Source: Mermis nigrescens (lineage: Eukaryota > Nematoda > Enoplea > Mermithida > Mermithidae). Taken from it: DNA of 64,000 bases. Positions 9,540 to 21,155 of this stretch are shown in pieces. Position 1 is the stretch's first letter. Each line of letters begins with the position of its first letter. The position numbers and the translations under genes are program-made. The stretch is from the NCBI GenBank assembly GCA_036768485.1, contig JAVLUZ010000580.1, positions 331,399-395,398 of the forward strand. Reading direction: 5' to 3'. The notes under the pieces were generated by a model. That model worked only from the letters and a program-made list of their open reading frames with translations, made no database searches and was not told the DNA's origin.

Positions 9540-9851
9540 CTACTTAGGTTCAACAGGTTCATTCATTTCTTGCTTGGCTGTATGCAAAAATTTAGCGTCT
9601 GCTGCAGGTTCCTCGGCTCTCTCATCCTTAATTCCGAGCTGTAACGGCTTTTCAAGTTCCTGCTTAGCTGTTTGATACCTACGTGAAATTTGATTATATT
9701 GTAAAATTTTAGTGTCCATAGGTAAGGAATTATCGTTTAAAATATTCATCATTTCACGATCTAGATTTGACACGTACCTAGAAATGCTTTCATTTTCTCC
9801 CCGGGCAAGCTTGTGGGGGACTAAAATGATATCGTTTGTATGAATCATCAT
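9540..9851 (-). pseudogene. Polinton conserved structural-cluster protein, N-terminal part
   Basis: A 103-codon reading starting MMIHTNDIILVPHKLARGEN, then SNLDREMMNILNDNSLP, LQYNQISRRY and a Lys/Glu-rich tail. This is the N-terminal part of a protein common in Polintons, upstream of a second conserved domain missing here. It matches the copy at 23652. Its ATG overlaps the stop of the preceding gene as ATGA (9851-9848). The tail (AEEPAADAKFLHTAKQ) seems to run through small indels. Exact function is unknown; the position beside capsid genes suggests a virion role. Confidence 0.6.
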
Positions 9852-10191
9852 TTAATAATTGCATCTGCTAAAAGCTGCCCTGCTATTCCTAATATAGGCG
9901 CAAGTAAGGCAGGAAGGAAACCACCCTTTTGTACCGATATGTCCTTCCTCTCCTTCCTCTTTTTACTGACATATTTGGGGCAGATAGGTGGCGCAGCTGT
10001 ATCTTGAATTTACTCAATTTTTCGAACTCGATCGGTTTTAAAGGGACATTGCCATTCAATACGTTGAGTATACATTTGCACAAGCATAAAATTAGGTCCT
10101 TTTTGGCATGTTCTAATATTGCCTTACGTTGTTTAGGTTTTGCCTCAGACGACACGTCAATGTAAGTAGTAAGGCTGGACCTTTGAGCCAT
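9848..10191 (-). pseudogene. Polinton small basic protein (pX-like)
   Basis: Starts at MAQRSSLTTYIDV (10191) and continues AKPKQRKAILEHAKKDLILC, LCKCILNVLNGNVPL and KLSKFKIQLRHLS, then a basic stretch. The hydrophobic C-terminus (GGFLP, LLAPILG, AGQLLAD) sits in the -1 frame relative to the N-terminal part, starting at an A-rich tract just after SV. The same break exists in the copy at 23291-23655. The protein is a typical Polinton structural-cluster product with a Lys/Arg-rich segment before a hydrophobic tail, likened to small adenovirus core proteins. An upstream in-frame extension to 10254 is not favoured. Confidence 0.6.
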
Positions 10192-10962
10192 ACAATTTTG
10201 ATGGGAATAACACAAACAGCTTAACACTAATGACTTACATAACATGCAACTCATACTGTAATGTGCAGCACAGAACTCGTACTGTAATGATTGCAGTATT
10301 CCAGCTCAACACTAATCTAGGCGTAAAAGCTTATAAGCTCTAGTAACAAAGTAAATATACATCAATGCTCTCTCTCTCCTAGAATGCAAACAACGAATCA
10401 AGCTTTCTAGCTAGAATGGAACATCTTATTAGCATTAGCTTTAGCGCACTAACTACACTAAATAGCTATTTGATGCGCTTAGTCACAATACTGTAATCGC
10501 AATAAACGGCCAACATAGCTGATATGCACAAACACTCTGGCACAAGCCCTCACTCGCACATAATGCGTTAACACTAAAACACTATGAAATAAGCCAGGAG
10601 CTAAAGCAGCTAAGCAAACACCTGGCATAGGTACACCCACCACTGCACTGTTAAAAAGCCCCGCTCTGAGCAAAAAGTTTTCATTCCTCCATTACCTAGC
10701 CTGATCTCCACTGTAGAAAGTAGTATACTCGTATTAGACCATTTTACGTTATACACTTTCATGCATTAATTACCCATTAAAGACCCTGTTGCGTAGTTAT
10801 CATATAAATTAGCTGGAGCGTTGCTGCCCTATTTATTGTACCCTTTATAGCTTGTTTAGCCCCAGACACAATATTCAGCACACTCAATAATTGCCACATT
10901 TGGAGCTCTCCACACGGAGATCAAACTAAATTGTAAGTCAATTTCTTGCCGGTTTAAATATT
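10192..10962. other. Non-coding leader, possible 5' LTR
   Basis: About 770 bp between the Polinton remnant and gag. It begins near TGTAATGTGCAG (10257) and contains repeated AACACTA motifs and an ACACTCAATAATTGCCACA 19-mer (10880-10898), also present at 15565-15583. Position suggests an LTR or leader, but a matching 3' LTR was not found, so the ends are undefined. Confidence 0.35.
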
Positions 10963-11948
10963 TTGTGTGCTACCACTTTTAAACTGAATCCTACGCGTAA
11001 CACCACCAAACTACCTTCTCCATACCGAAGTAGGCTCCCAGCTAAAAAACAAACAATGACTTCCTTAGATTTACGAGAACTGCAGGATCTTTTTGCACAT
11101 AGTGCTGAAAATGTTACAAGAACTTTAGATAATGTATTGAACGCAGTGCAAAATCACTCACCTCTTTTATTAATGCAAACTCAACCACCACTTTTTTATG
11201 GTAATTCTAACGAAAATATCGCCGATTGGCTCTTACTTTTTAATCGGTTGACTAATGCACATAACCTAGACAAACAACGCAAAATCTCACTTTTGCCTAA
11301 TGGCACTCACTTTCTTTAATCGTAGGGAGCAGGAGACACTAAACAACCCACAAACCTATCGACAATGGACTCATGAACTCAAAATTGAATTTCCTGTAGG
11401 TAGAGATGCAGCACTTAAAGAAATGCAGCTCATACACAGAACGCAACGACCAGGTGAAACAGTTTCCGAATTTGCAGTAGACATAAGAAACTTAGTGAAA
11501 TCTGCTTACCCTTCTCTTAACACCGAACAGCGAGATACAGTTGCCAAAGGTGCTTTTCTGCGCGAATTAAAACCAGAAATTAAACGCTACACACTTTTAG
11601 GAAATGAACCACAAAATCTAGAAGAAGAAATTAGGAGAGCAACGCAACAAGAAATAGCAGAGCAGGCCTACAGCACAAATAATGAAATTAATGCAAAAAA
11701 ACACTACACCAGAACTGAGCATCTTAACGGCTAACATGAACAACTTAACTAGGCAAATCGCTAATTTATATGTGCAATCACAGCAGGGCAACTGGCAATC
11801 TAAGGCACCCGTTAACTGCAACCAAGAGCCCTGGAACCGGGAAACTGGATCTTGGAACAGCCAGGGAAAGAATCGCTGCTGGAAGTGCGAAAAACTTGGC
11901 CACCACGCATTAAAATGTCAGAATTCGAACCAAGTCTACCCGTACTAA
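10963..11948 (+). pseudogene. gag: Gag of a Gypsy-type LTR retroelement
   Basis: Three overlapping readings in different frames make up a gag of about 320 codons. The first (10963-11319) has a PPLFYGNSNENIADWLLLFNR block, the usual start of the retrotransposon gag domain. The second (11300-11734) continues with YRQWTHELKIEFP, GETVSEFAVDIRNL and GAFLRELKPEI. The third (11682-11948) ends with a CCHC zinc knuckle, CWKCEKLGHHALKC, a nucleic-acid-binding motif. Frame changes near 11300 and 11700 show it is broken. The order capsid then zinc knuckle is normal for Gypsy gag. What follows is unusual: an envelope-like gene rather than protease. Confidence 0.75.
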
Positions 11949-12740
11949 TAATAATAATAATATGAGAGCACAGGAACCGAACAACACTAACAGCAATTTT
12001 AACTTAAATAAATGGCAATCATGGCAAAATAGGCACACAAACGTACCCACAGTAAATACGGACTTGCAACAGCGGAGAGTATTTGCTATGCATGAGGAAA
12101 ATGACCAAAAAACGACTTTACATGAAATGTTAGTGATTTAGCACCGTCAAACAATCATTATTTTCATGAGATGCATCCAGAGAGCTCGAATTTTTGTGAA
12201 ATTGGTCCGGACAATTATGAGTTTCACGTGAATGCTATAATTTTGGAAGGGCATGGTGACTCTAGTGATCCAGGGTGGAAAACTCCTAACCTGTTAGATT
12301 GTTGCACCCTAGATTTGAGCACCCCTAGACAACAGAAGACAGACAATGTGCCCGTTGACCTAGGAGGGTTAGGTGATGAACGTTTTAAACAGAACATGAA
12401 CAATTATGAGCTGAACGAGAAAAACTGCCAGCAGCAGCATTCGTTTTTAAGGCAATTTTTGAGGCTTTTTGCCTTCATGTTGAATCACTTAAACTACATA
12501 CACCGCTAAACGCACTTTTTGAATTGCATATTTTTAACTTATTCACACACCTGGCATCTTGTTTGACTTTGCCTCAAATACGCACATATAACTTTTGTGG
12601 CCAACTGCAGAGTGGCTATACTCCAGATATTCCTCGAAAAGTTAACTGCATTCCGCCACTATTAAATTCCACTTAACGAAAAATTCAAGTTGAGATTTGG
12701 TACCTAAAGATACACCTTACACTACAGAACCTGCAAAATG
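11949..12740 (+). other. Gag to envelope spacer with an unrecognised ORF
   Basis: Holds a 112-codon open reading at 12171-12509 (MHPESSNFCEIGPDN, then acidic and Asn/Gln-rich sequence, then FLRQFLRLFAFML). No family recognised. It may be remains of the signal and N-terminal part of the envelope-like protein or of a lost pol segment. Confidence 0.35.
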
Positions 12741-14330
12741 CTACATACATAATCGAACTATATGTACTAATACAGGTTTTCTAGGCAGTAATGGCATAGT
12801 TTTTGATGAAAGTACAATAACATCTGTTGCAACTACTGTCTGCACAGAAGTCTGACGAATTAAAACATGGGGCATGCAGAAATTGACGGACAGACATAAT
12901 GGACTTTGGACAACTTCAAACAATCTAAGCATTGAATTCAGATGGTGTTGCAAAGATTACTGCAAAACAGCAATCAACTTTTTCATTGAACAAGGACACG
13001 TTGGCACAAGTGATGGCACTACACTTAGCTCGGACTTAGGAGACATTAGTGGTTGCCACCCACAACAAGGAAATTGCATAACTGATGACACAATAATAAT
13101 CTGGGACTCGTATCCACTCAAATCATATTGTAAATTTGACAAGCTAGGGACTTTTAACGTGGACATCAGCTTCCCTTTTGTGATTGTCAAGGAACTGCAA
13201 GCAGGCTTTACCTTAACACAACCTACTTCACTTTGTGGACTGATGAGTGCCTACAGCACACTTCAAGGCACCATTATCAAAGTAAGCACAAGCCGTAACA
13301 GTTTCTTCCTTAAAACTCAATATGAACAAAAGCATTTGAAAGATGAAAGGAAACCACACTCAAGCACAAAGCAAACAAATGACCCAGAAAACGCTGAATT
13401 GCAGTACTTAGAACAACGCATACTGCAAATCGAACAAGAAGGATTCAAAAATCTTTGGCTCAAACTATGCAGATCAGCTCAAGGTGAACTAGACACAATT
13501 ATACAAATATTACACATTGACCCAACCACAGGTAGCAGAATATTATTGAAACGAGCGGATATCCATACAGCTTTTGCTGGCGATGTACTCATGATATGGC
13601 CATGCCATAGAGTTAACACAACTAAGATTTACTGGGATCACAAAGTGAAAAATACGTGTTATACAAACTTACCGCTTTAAGCTGGCGCACAAAGACTCTT
13701 TGTTAACCCTGGAGGCACTGACTTAACAATGTTTTCACAACAAATCCCGTGTGAAAATAGAATACAGAGCATTTTTAAGCATGGACAAAATTACTACTCA
13801 GCACAAGGTATTGTACATGTCGCACAAACTCCGATTGAGCTAATTTGGACTGGAAACTGGACGCCATTCACCTTTAACTCACCTACATTATTTCATGAAC
13901 TTGTAAGCAACGCATATGATGGCAACACTCACGAACTCAAACAAAAAATGGATCGAATTGTGAAATACACCTCACAACTCTCTGAAAATCCACAACTTAT
14001 TTATCAAAGTTTATCTCGAAGTGGATCTGCACTTAACAATGTCTTAGATTTTGGTCAGGAAAAATGTGAATATTTACTTGATAAAACTGCAGTTGGCACA
14101 ACTAATGCACTCAATCATTTGCTGCATGGGGTCTACCATGTCCTCATTAATCTATATGTGACTGTTTTAGTCATTCTCATTATAGTGTTAGCTCTCTACT
14201 TAGCTTACTGGCGATTTCTGAAAGTTTCTCAAGCATAGATCTGAACGCAATAACTATCAACAAATGATAAATGAAGCTGGAACTGAACTTTCTTATATGA
14301 CTCTATGCTCACAAAATACGCAAATCAAGC
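12741..14330 (+). pseudogene. env: Envelope-like glycoprotein of a retroelement
   Basis: A Cys-rich ectodomain followed by a transmembrane anchor, in two main readings (12741-13680 with one in-frame stop near 12853, and 13729-14238). Ectodomain marks include CTNTGF, FRWCCKDYCK, DISGCHP and IIIWDSYPLKSYC. A long helical region (ILQIEQEGFKNLWLKLC) precedes MIWPC. The second reading has heptad-like sequence, then a hydrophobic segment at about residues 138-163 (LYVTVLVILIIVLALYL) and a short basic tail continuing in another frame to about 14330. This is the layout of a membrane-anchored fusion or envelope protein. It may derive from a chuvirus-like glycoprotein captured by insect retroelements, but that is only a suspicion. 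A diverged relative lies at 60545-62226. Confidence 0.6.
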
Positions 14331-14400
14331 TAAAAAAGAAATGAATTAAAAAAGGATCCAAAAGCCTAGGACTTTTATGCGACAAGAAATCTGATGAAAA

Positions 14401-14811
14401 ACCAGGGACTGAATCACCGTTATCTATATCTAACATACTCATTAAGATATCCAGCGAACACACTCCGTGCAATAATAGACACAGGATCTGAATCTTCTAT
14501 CATAAGTGAACAACTGTTTAATTTTTTTTCGGACCAGTGAATGACCTATTACCGCCAACTTATGACGTCACAACCCTCCTCACCTCCACTGGCACTGAAA
14601 TAAAAAAACAAGGCAGACTATACTCATGGTGACTCTAGCTACAAACAACATTCCAGTGAATTTTTTGATTTGCAACCTGCCTACTATGATTAAACACAAT
14701 ATAGACCGTATCTTAGGTTGTGATGCACTACAATTACTTGGTGATGTACTAATTAATATGCGTAATAGGACTGTTACTATTGAGGGACACAAGATCCCAA
14801 ATGCATACTGA
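14401..14811 (+). pseudogene. pro: Retroviral-type aspartic protease, first domain
   Basis: The N-terminal half reads RAIIDTGSESSIIS, with the DTG catalytic motif and following serines of a retropepsin. The second half, in another frame (14626-14811), reads ILGCDALQLLGDVLINM, the usual retropepsin flap-to-C-terminal strand. A stop and frame changes separate them. It follows the envelope-like gene directly, unlike the standard gag-pro-pol-env order. Confidence 0.65.
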
Positions 14812-14924
14812 CCGTGCGTCTATGCCATGGCATGAGGACAAACTAACTCAGGATCTTATACACCTTGAACCTATGAAGCCATTAAGTCGGATGTTGAGGA
14901 TAAAACGAAAGTCACCATAGCAAG

Positions 14925-15575
14925 TTGTCCTATTGACTTATGCAACCCAAAATAGGATAAACTGCTCATGCATAACAGTTTACATAAATGACATTCCACT
15001 AAAAGCAATGCTCAATACAGGGGGCTTCAGTTTGTGTAATATCGGCCCGCGCCTTAACTCACGTAGGAGTTTTTTCTTTTATAACACTAAGAGTTCGGGT
15101 AATATCACTTACAAATATTATCCGAACTCTTAGTGTTATTATAGGGGTAGACAAAAACGCGCTTCCAATGATTAGCACTGTACTAGTTTCTCTAACGATT
15201 GCTAAGGTTGATAGACTTGTAACCTTTCACGTGCTTGAATATAGCTCATTCAATGTTCTCCTTGGTACTGACTTACTTTCAACCTACAATCGAGTAACAT
15301 TTGACTTTCAGACAAAAACTATCACTCTTCGTGAAGGAATTGACATAGATTTTGTCTGTCACTCAGCTTCCACTTTATACACACCTAGAATCATAGTCTC
15401 TCTCAACGTTCTGATGACGGTAACAGCACAATCAGTAATAGAAATTTTAGGACATCCGACAAACTGGCCCAAAATACATAGAAGACCATATCACATAAGC
15501 TTCGAACCTCTCACTGAACTCACAAAACGCAGAGGACTTAGTTTTTATCCAACATTATGCAACAACACTCAATAA
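14925..15575 (+). pseudogene. Second aspartic protease domain and start of pol
   Basis: A second retropepsin-like domain in tandem with the first. The first part (14933-15133) has VYINDIPLKAMLNTGG, where the catalytic aspartate of DTG is replaced by asparagine. The second part (15168-15575) has VLEYSSFNVLLGTDLL, the ILGxD-type C-terminal motif, followed by sequence with the position and style of the linker before reverse transcriptase. No reverse transcriptase follows: coding similarity ends at 15575, next to the 19-mer shared with the leader. Either the element has a duplicated protease or two related elements have been joined. Confidence 0.55.
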
Positions 15576-15599
15576 TTGCCACACAATGCTAAAAGATAC

Positions 15600-15990
15600 T
15601 AGTGTTAAAAGTATAGGTGTGAAGCGCCTAACTTGAGCGTTCTATTTTAAGCATAGCGTGAACCGCCATATCTCAGGCCATCCGAACTCCAGCGTTCTAT
15701 TTAAAGCATGGCACGAAGCGCTGAATTTTGGGGCATACTACTACACTATAAAGCACGAAAGTATAGGTGCGAAGCGCCCCGAATTTCGGGGCATACTACT
15801 ACACAATAAAGCACGAAAGTATAGGTGTGAAGCGCCGAATTTCGGACGTTCTATTCAAAGCATGGCACAAAGCGCCGAATTTCGGGCCATACTACTACAC
15901 AATAAATCAAGAAAGTATAGGTGCGAAGCGCCAAATTCGAGTGTTCTATTTCAAGCATTGCATGAAGAGCCGAACTCGAGCACAGATGAT
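15600..15990. repeat. Tandem repeat with two alternating half-units
   Basis: Blocks containing GTATAGGTGCGAAGCGCC, TTCTATTTAAAGCATGGC and GGGGCATACTACTACACAAT alternate four to five times. Unit lengths vary because half-units are missing from some copies. Open readings here are translated repeat. Confidence 0.7.
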
Positions 15991-16073
15991 GACTCATGAG
16001 CAAGTGACAATGTCCAAAGTCCAAAAATTTCCACTTTTTTACAGTTTTCACCACACTACTGCTATCTCGAAAC

Positions 16074-16081
16074 TATAAAAG
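16074..16081 (+). promoter_or_regulatory. TATA box candidate for Polinton polymerase
   Basis: TATAAAAG, 114 bp before the first plausible polymerase ATG (16188). The same TATAAAAG/TATATAAG type precedes two other genes of this element (22293 and 22620). Confidence 0.45.
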
Positions 16082-16187
16082 AAGGGAACAAGTAGTAAAA
16101 AACTATTCTCCAATATCCTCTGCTATTTTGAACCTCTCCATTTCGCTCTTGAAATCGTTTTTCATTCAAATAGATTCTGATGTGGAA

Positions 16188-19100
16188 ATGAGTGATGAGT
16201 TGCAAACACAAGAAGCGTGCTGCATAAATGATGAAGCAATGCGGGAGGAGTGGGAAGACATTTTTGAAGTTGTGGACGAGTGGTATCCCCCAGATCATTT
16301 TTATGAATCGGGCGAACCGGAGGCACAGCAAATTAAGCGATTCAATACCGGAGGTCGCTCATATTTGCTCAACTACTAGAATTTGGACAACCTAAACTTG
16401 GGACGAGATTTGTCAGAAATTTTCAATGATGCGATTACAAAGATCATTAGTGATTCAAAGGACATAGTGGGTGTTCAGGTAACCCACCCAACCCCCAAGA
16501 AGCCAACCATCATTCCTTTTTGCAAAGGAGCAGAGATCAGCAGTGAACAAATTGTACATACTATTGAGCGCATTTTTCAGTCAAATGAGGAAGTTAAGCT
16601 CATAAAGTCGAAAACTCGTATAAAGATTGTTCAGGTCAGCTCCCATGTGGCTCAGGACAACATAAACGTAAATTTGTCAATTTAGAATATGAAATGAAGG
16701 CGAAACGCTGCTTCGTAAAAATTAAGAACATCGATAATTTATGCCTGCCTAGGGCTCTAGTGGTAGCAAAAGCACGTGCTCTTCATATGGAAAAGCCCGA
16801 TGACGAAACTCTCAAATCAAAATACAGGGCAATATGTACGGGTGACGCAAATTGATACATGGTCCAACGAACTAGTGCAAAGGAGTTGATGAATCTTGCA
16901 GGTCTTTAAGATCACATGGGCCCTTGTGGCATACGTGAGCTGCAGGCATTGCAGGCTGCAATGCCGAATTTTTAAATTAAAGTATTAAGTGCCGATTTCT
17001 GTAACGCGATAATTTTTGAAGGACCATCTGCGGAAAATATTGTACATTTGTATAATAATAATAATCATTTTGACGTTATTGGTAGCATGGCGGGCTTTAA
17101 GAATCATGGATATTTTGATGAACCATGTAAGAAAGGATACAATGTCAAGGATGGGCACCGATGCTCCCGAGTCTGTCCCTGCTGTCATGGACCTGTATGC
17201 CCAAACATTGCTCTGATAGACTGCAAGGATTGTGGCCGACTCTTTAGAGGCCAACAATGTTTCGAGAAATATAAAATGGTTGGAAAGAATAATCAATCTG
17301 TCTTTCAATGCATGAAACGTTGTCAACATTGCAACCGTCACATTAATAGAGCCGATAAAATAAGGAAACATAAATGTGGTCAGTTTTATTGCAAGATTTG
17401 TAAAACAGACGTACCTAAAAAAGATCATAAATGTTACATGAAACCGATAGAAATTGAAAAGGATGAAAAGAAAAACACAAAATACATGCTTTTCAATTTC
17501 AAAACACGCCAAGAAAAGATCTGTGGCAATGCAAAGGCAGGACTCCAATTGGAGCACAAGCCTAACTTATGCATAGCACATATAGTATGCATGAAGTGCA
17601 AGGGTAAACCGCTCGGATTCAGCGAATATTGCGCGAAAATCGCCGAATGTTTTTGGAAAATGACTGCGAAAATGAATTTTGCGATTTTTTATTTGGCCTC
17701 AAAAATGCTATAGCAATTGCACATTACGCGAAACGTTTTGATAGCCATTTTATCCTAAAATATGTTTTAAGCAAGCTATAGTACCCACAATAGTCACCCG
17801 TGGGCTTGAAATTATGAGTTTAACAGCAGGCTCTGTAAAATTAATTGATTCCTTTAGTTTCTTGCCAATGGCTTTATTGGCTTTACCAAAAACTTTCGAT
17901 GAACCTGAATTGAAAAAAGGATATTTACCGCATCTTTCCAACACGGCTGAAAACGAAAATTATGAGGGTGAGTGCCCGGATGCCTGGTACTACTCCCCAG
18001 CTACAATGAATCCCAAGAGCCGAGAAAACTTTAACAATTGGCATCAAGAGCAGAAAGGCAAAATGTTCAATTTTAGGACCGAACTTTTGGCCTACTGCGA
18101 GTCGGATGTTGATATACTCCACCGGTGCTGCCTCAAATTTCAAAAATTATTTTAGGCTGAAACGGGCATTGACCCTTTTGAAACATCTTTAACCATCGCG
18201 AGCGCTTGCAATAAGGTTTTTAGATCAACTTATCTGCACCCAAATACAATAGACATTGTACCACATGGCAGCTATAGAAAATGAAAAAAGAATCAATTAC
18301 CGCAATCAAATGGCTGAAATGGCTAAGCAAAACGCAAAAAATTCATATTAGGCATGCGCGCAACATGGGCGAGCAAAGAATATGAAATTATCGAGCTGAC
18401 GGCATACATGAAAAGACTGAATATGAATTTAATGGGAGCTTCTGGCACGGCTGTCCAAAATGCATGAAAAAGCGAACAAAACTTACAGCCGACCATATAA
18501 CGACGGCTGAAGAGGCATAGGAAAACATGATAAGGCGACGCAAAAGAATAGAGGCGCAAGGGTTCACTGTGACTGAAATGTGGGAGTGCGAGCTAAATCA
18601 AGAGCTAAAATCGAATTTTGAAATGAATAAACTTTTCAGCTCAATCAAAATTGTGGACTTATTAGACTCCAGGGAAGCATTTTATGGTGGAAGAACAAAT
18701 GTCATTAAATTGCTCGAAAAGATCTAATAGAATCAAAATAGGGCTCCCTGGAAAAAATAACTTAGAAGGACATATGCAGCTTGTACCCTACACATAACAA
18801 ATACGGCATTTACCCTATTGTACATCCTCAGATTTTGACGGAAAACCTTTCAGAAATTTCGGCTAAAAAACGACCATATGAGGGACTAATTAAGGCCAAA
18901 ATTTTACCACCCAAAGACCTGTACCACCCAGTATTGCCATACAGATTCGGGGATAAATTATATTTCTCCTTATGCCGAACATGCACTGAAACGCATCAAC
19001 AGGATTGATGTGAGCACACTGACGAAGGACGGGCGATAGTGGGTGCATGGGTGACGCTCATTGTGTACAAAGCATTAGAGTTGGGCTACAAAATTCTCGA

Positions 19101-20082
19101 AATTTTTGAAGTATGGCATTATGAAAAATCCGAAAATTATGACTCCATTACCAACCCTGATGGAGGTCTATCTACGGAATACATTAACAAATTCATGAAA
19201 TTAAAGCAAGAATTCGACGGGTGGCCTGTATGGGTAAAAACGGATGATGACAAAACAAAATATAAATCGGAATGCAAACAACATGAGGGAATAGAACTCG
19301 GTCCAGCTAAAATCTCAAAAAATCCGGGCATGCGCGATCTATCTAAGCTAATGCTTAATTCTTTTTAGGGAAAATTCGGTCAAAGGAACAACATGACCAA
19401 AGTTACATTTTTCACTGATCCGGCCCGATATTTTGACCTAAATTTTGATCCTTCTAATGTAATATATTCAATTAACGCCATCAATGAGAATCTGATGGCC
19501 GTTACGCACGCGAAAGAGGATGATTTCGCTGAAGTTATGGGAAATACAAACTCGGTCATAGTCACCTACACAACAGCTCAGGCGCGCTTAAGACTTTATG
19601 AACATTTAGAAAAATTAGGCGATCGAGTACTTTACTTCGATACAGACAGTGTGATTTTTGAATATACGCTGAATGAAGATGAGTATGAAGTGCCTATTGG
19701 ATCATACTTGGGAAACATGACTGATGAACTAGAAGGATTACGGCCCTGGTGCTTACATAGAAACATTCGTTAGCGGAGGGCCTAAAAATTATGCATACAA
19801 AGTCTACTCGGCTCGGGAAAACGTATTTTACTATCATATAAAAGTGAGAGATTCACCTTGAACTCAGCTGCGGCGTCAAAAATTAATTTCCAATCATTAT
19901 TAGAAATAGTCAAAATGTTTGTACAGCAAAACAATATTATTGAAAAAGTTGTATATTTTCCGCAAATTCGACGCTTGCCTGATCATACTATAGTGACAGA
20001 AGATGCGTCTAAAAAATATAAAATTGTTTATAATAAACGTGTTGTAAAGCCCAATTTTTCTACAGTGCCATACGGCTTTTAG
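16188..20082 (+). pseudogene. pPolB: Polinton protein-primed B-family DNA polymerase
   Basis: A full-length but heavily broken polymerase, readable in about ten pieces. In order: a variable N-terminus (16188-16685); CFVKIKNIDNLCLPRALVVA and GPCGIRELQALQ (16690-16970); a Cys/His zinc-ribbon region (17048-17500) with CPCCHGPVCP, CKDCGRLFRGQQCFEKYK, CNRH and CKICKTDVP; exonuclease region IDSFSFLP and YCESDVDIL (17814-18155); an insert with EFNGSFWHGCPKC; FYGGRTN; polymerase motif A DICSLYP at 18769; motif B region LMLNSF-stop-GKFGQ, where a TAG sits at 19366-19368; motif C YFDTDSVIF at 19633; and the typical C-terminus TVPYGF. Motif layout is that of Polinton polymerases that replicate with a terminal protein. 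Many stops and frameshifts make it non-functional. A second copy of its C-terminal end is at 40133-40850 on the minus strand. Confidence 0.85.
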
Positions 20083-20530
20083 TCTTTTTCTGTATGTATT
20101 TTGTTTACCCTCGTGCCTTATTTTATGATTTAGTCCTCTGACCGTCACTTTTTGTTTATTTCGTTCCTCTGGCCAGTACCTGTCTTGAAACACAGCGTGA
20201 CTGGACAAGATGTCATTTTGCTTAGTCAATCTTTTTGTTTATTTCGTTCCTCTGGCCAGTGCCTGTCTTGAAACGAAGCGTGACTGGACAAAACATCATT
20301 TTATTTACTTTACATGATGGTAATGGTTACTATTTTCTTTTGTTCTTGCCTGCCTGCCGTATCTCCCTGAAAAGAGCAAGTGCCCATGAGTAGTCAAAGC
20401 ACGGGTGGTTCAGTTTTAATGAAAAACAAATAAAAAAAGAAAAATATGGTGCCGATACATACCCAGGTCCCCGTCCTTGCACCGGGCACTGCATTTTCAG
20501 TGGCGGACAGGCATGTTACAATATTTATAT
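20083..20530. repeat. Polymerase 3' flank with tandem repeat, shared with 39.7-40.1 kb
   Basis: Two copies of a roughly 95-bp unit (TTTGTTTATTTCGTTCCTCT, CCTGTCTTGAAAC, GTGACTGGACAA) at about 20146-20225 and 20234-20300. The whole flank, down to AGTGGCGGACAGGCATGT at about 20530, recurs reversed at 39706-40132 after the other polymerase end. So it belongs to the Polinton family, not to the host site. Confidence 0.65.
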
Positions 20531-20762
20531 AAGCTAGTTAAAACATTCATTAGCTATCAAAAATGTAAAATGGTACTTGCGTAAATAGAAATCACTTACA
20601 ACCTATTTATAACAAAATTTTGGGTTGTTTTGTTCTCATAATTGTTCTATCAATTTTAGTTTTGTGCAAGCTTTTGAAAAAAACAAATTAAAAAATTTTA
20701 TAGTGGTTTACGTAGCTTAAGATCAAGTAGACATAGATCTCGGTGATTGTCTGCAGTGTTCG
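20531..20762. other. Polinton spacer
   Basis: AT-rich stretch between the shared polymerase flank and the Cys-rich ORF. Nothing recognised. Confidence 0.4.
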
Positions 20763-21068
20763 ATGAAGCCCAAATCGAAATACCACTACGAGATTTATAA
20801 TTTTCTGCATAAGAAACCATGTTTTCAACGGAGATGGTGTAGATTTTTCGCACCTGGTTGTAAACAGTCTATTTTAAAGATAAGTCAAAAGTCTCCAAGT
20901 TTTTCATTTTTACTCTGTGAGAAATGCTCAAGTGAGATTAACGTTGTTAAAAAAGATAAGTATATGTTGTACTTTTATTTGGAAGGTCCTCAGCCGAACT
21001 GTGACGATATAAGCTTTGCTGATAAATGTGATAATTGTATTTTAAAAATTTCTAGAAACAAAAGATGA
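20763..21068 (+). CDS. Unrecognised Cys-rich Polinton ORF
   Basis: An intact 101-codon ORF starting MKPKSKYHYEIYNFLHKK. It has Cys pairs that could bind metal: CRFFAPGC, CEKC near residue 57, and CDNC near residue 91. It lies on the coding strand between polymerase and integrase, where Polintons carry lineage-specific genes. It has no stops, while its neighbours are broken, which may be chance at this length. No family recognised. Confidence 0.45.
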   Translation: MKPKSKYHYEIYNFLHKKPCFQRRWCRFFAPGCKQSILKISQKSPSFSFLLCEKCSSEINVVKKDKYMLYFYLEGPQPNCDDISFADKCDNCILKISRNKR

Positions 21069-21155
21069 AAAATTGTAGTCAAATTTTGCAAAAAGTGTAC
21101 TTAAATCTTTTGCACTGTAACTAAAGGCAAAAACGCATTATATTTTTATTGAATC

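Noticed and set aside
16985..17557. 190-codon open reading on the minus strand
   Set aside because: It is antisense to the zinc-ribbon part of the Polinton polymerase, which has strong motif support on the plus strand.
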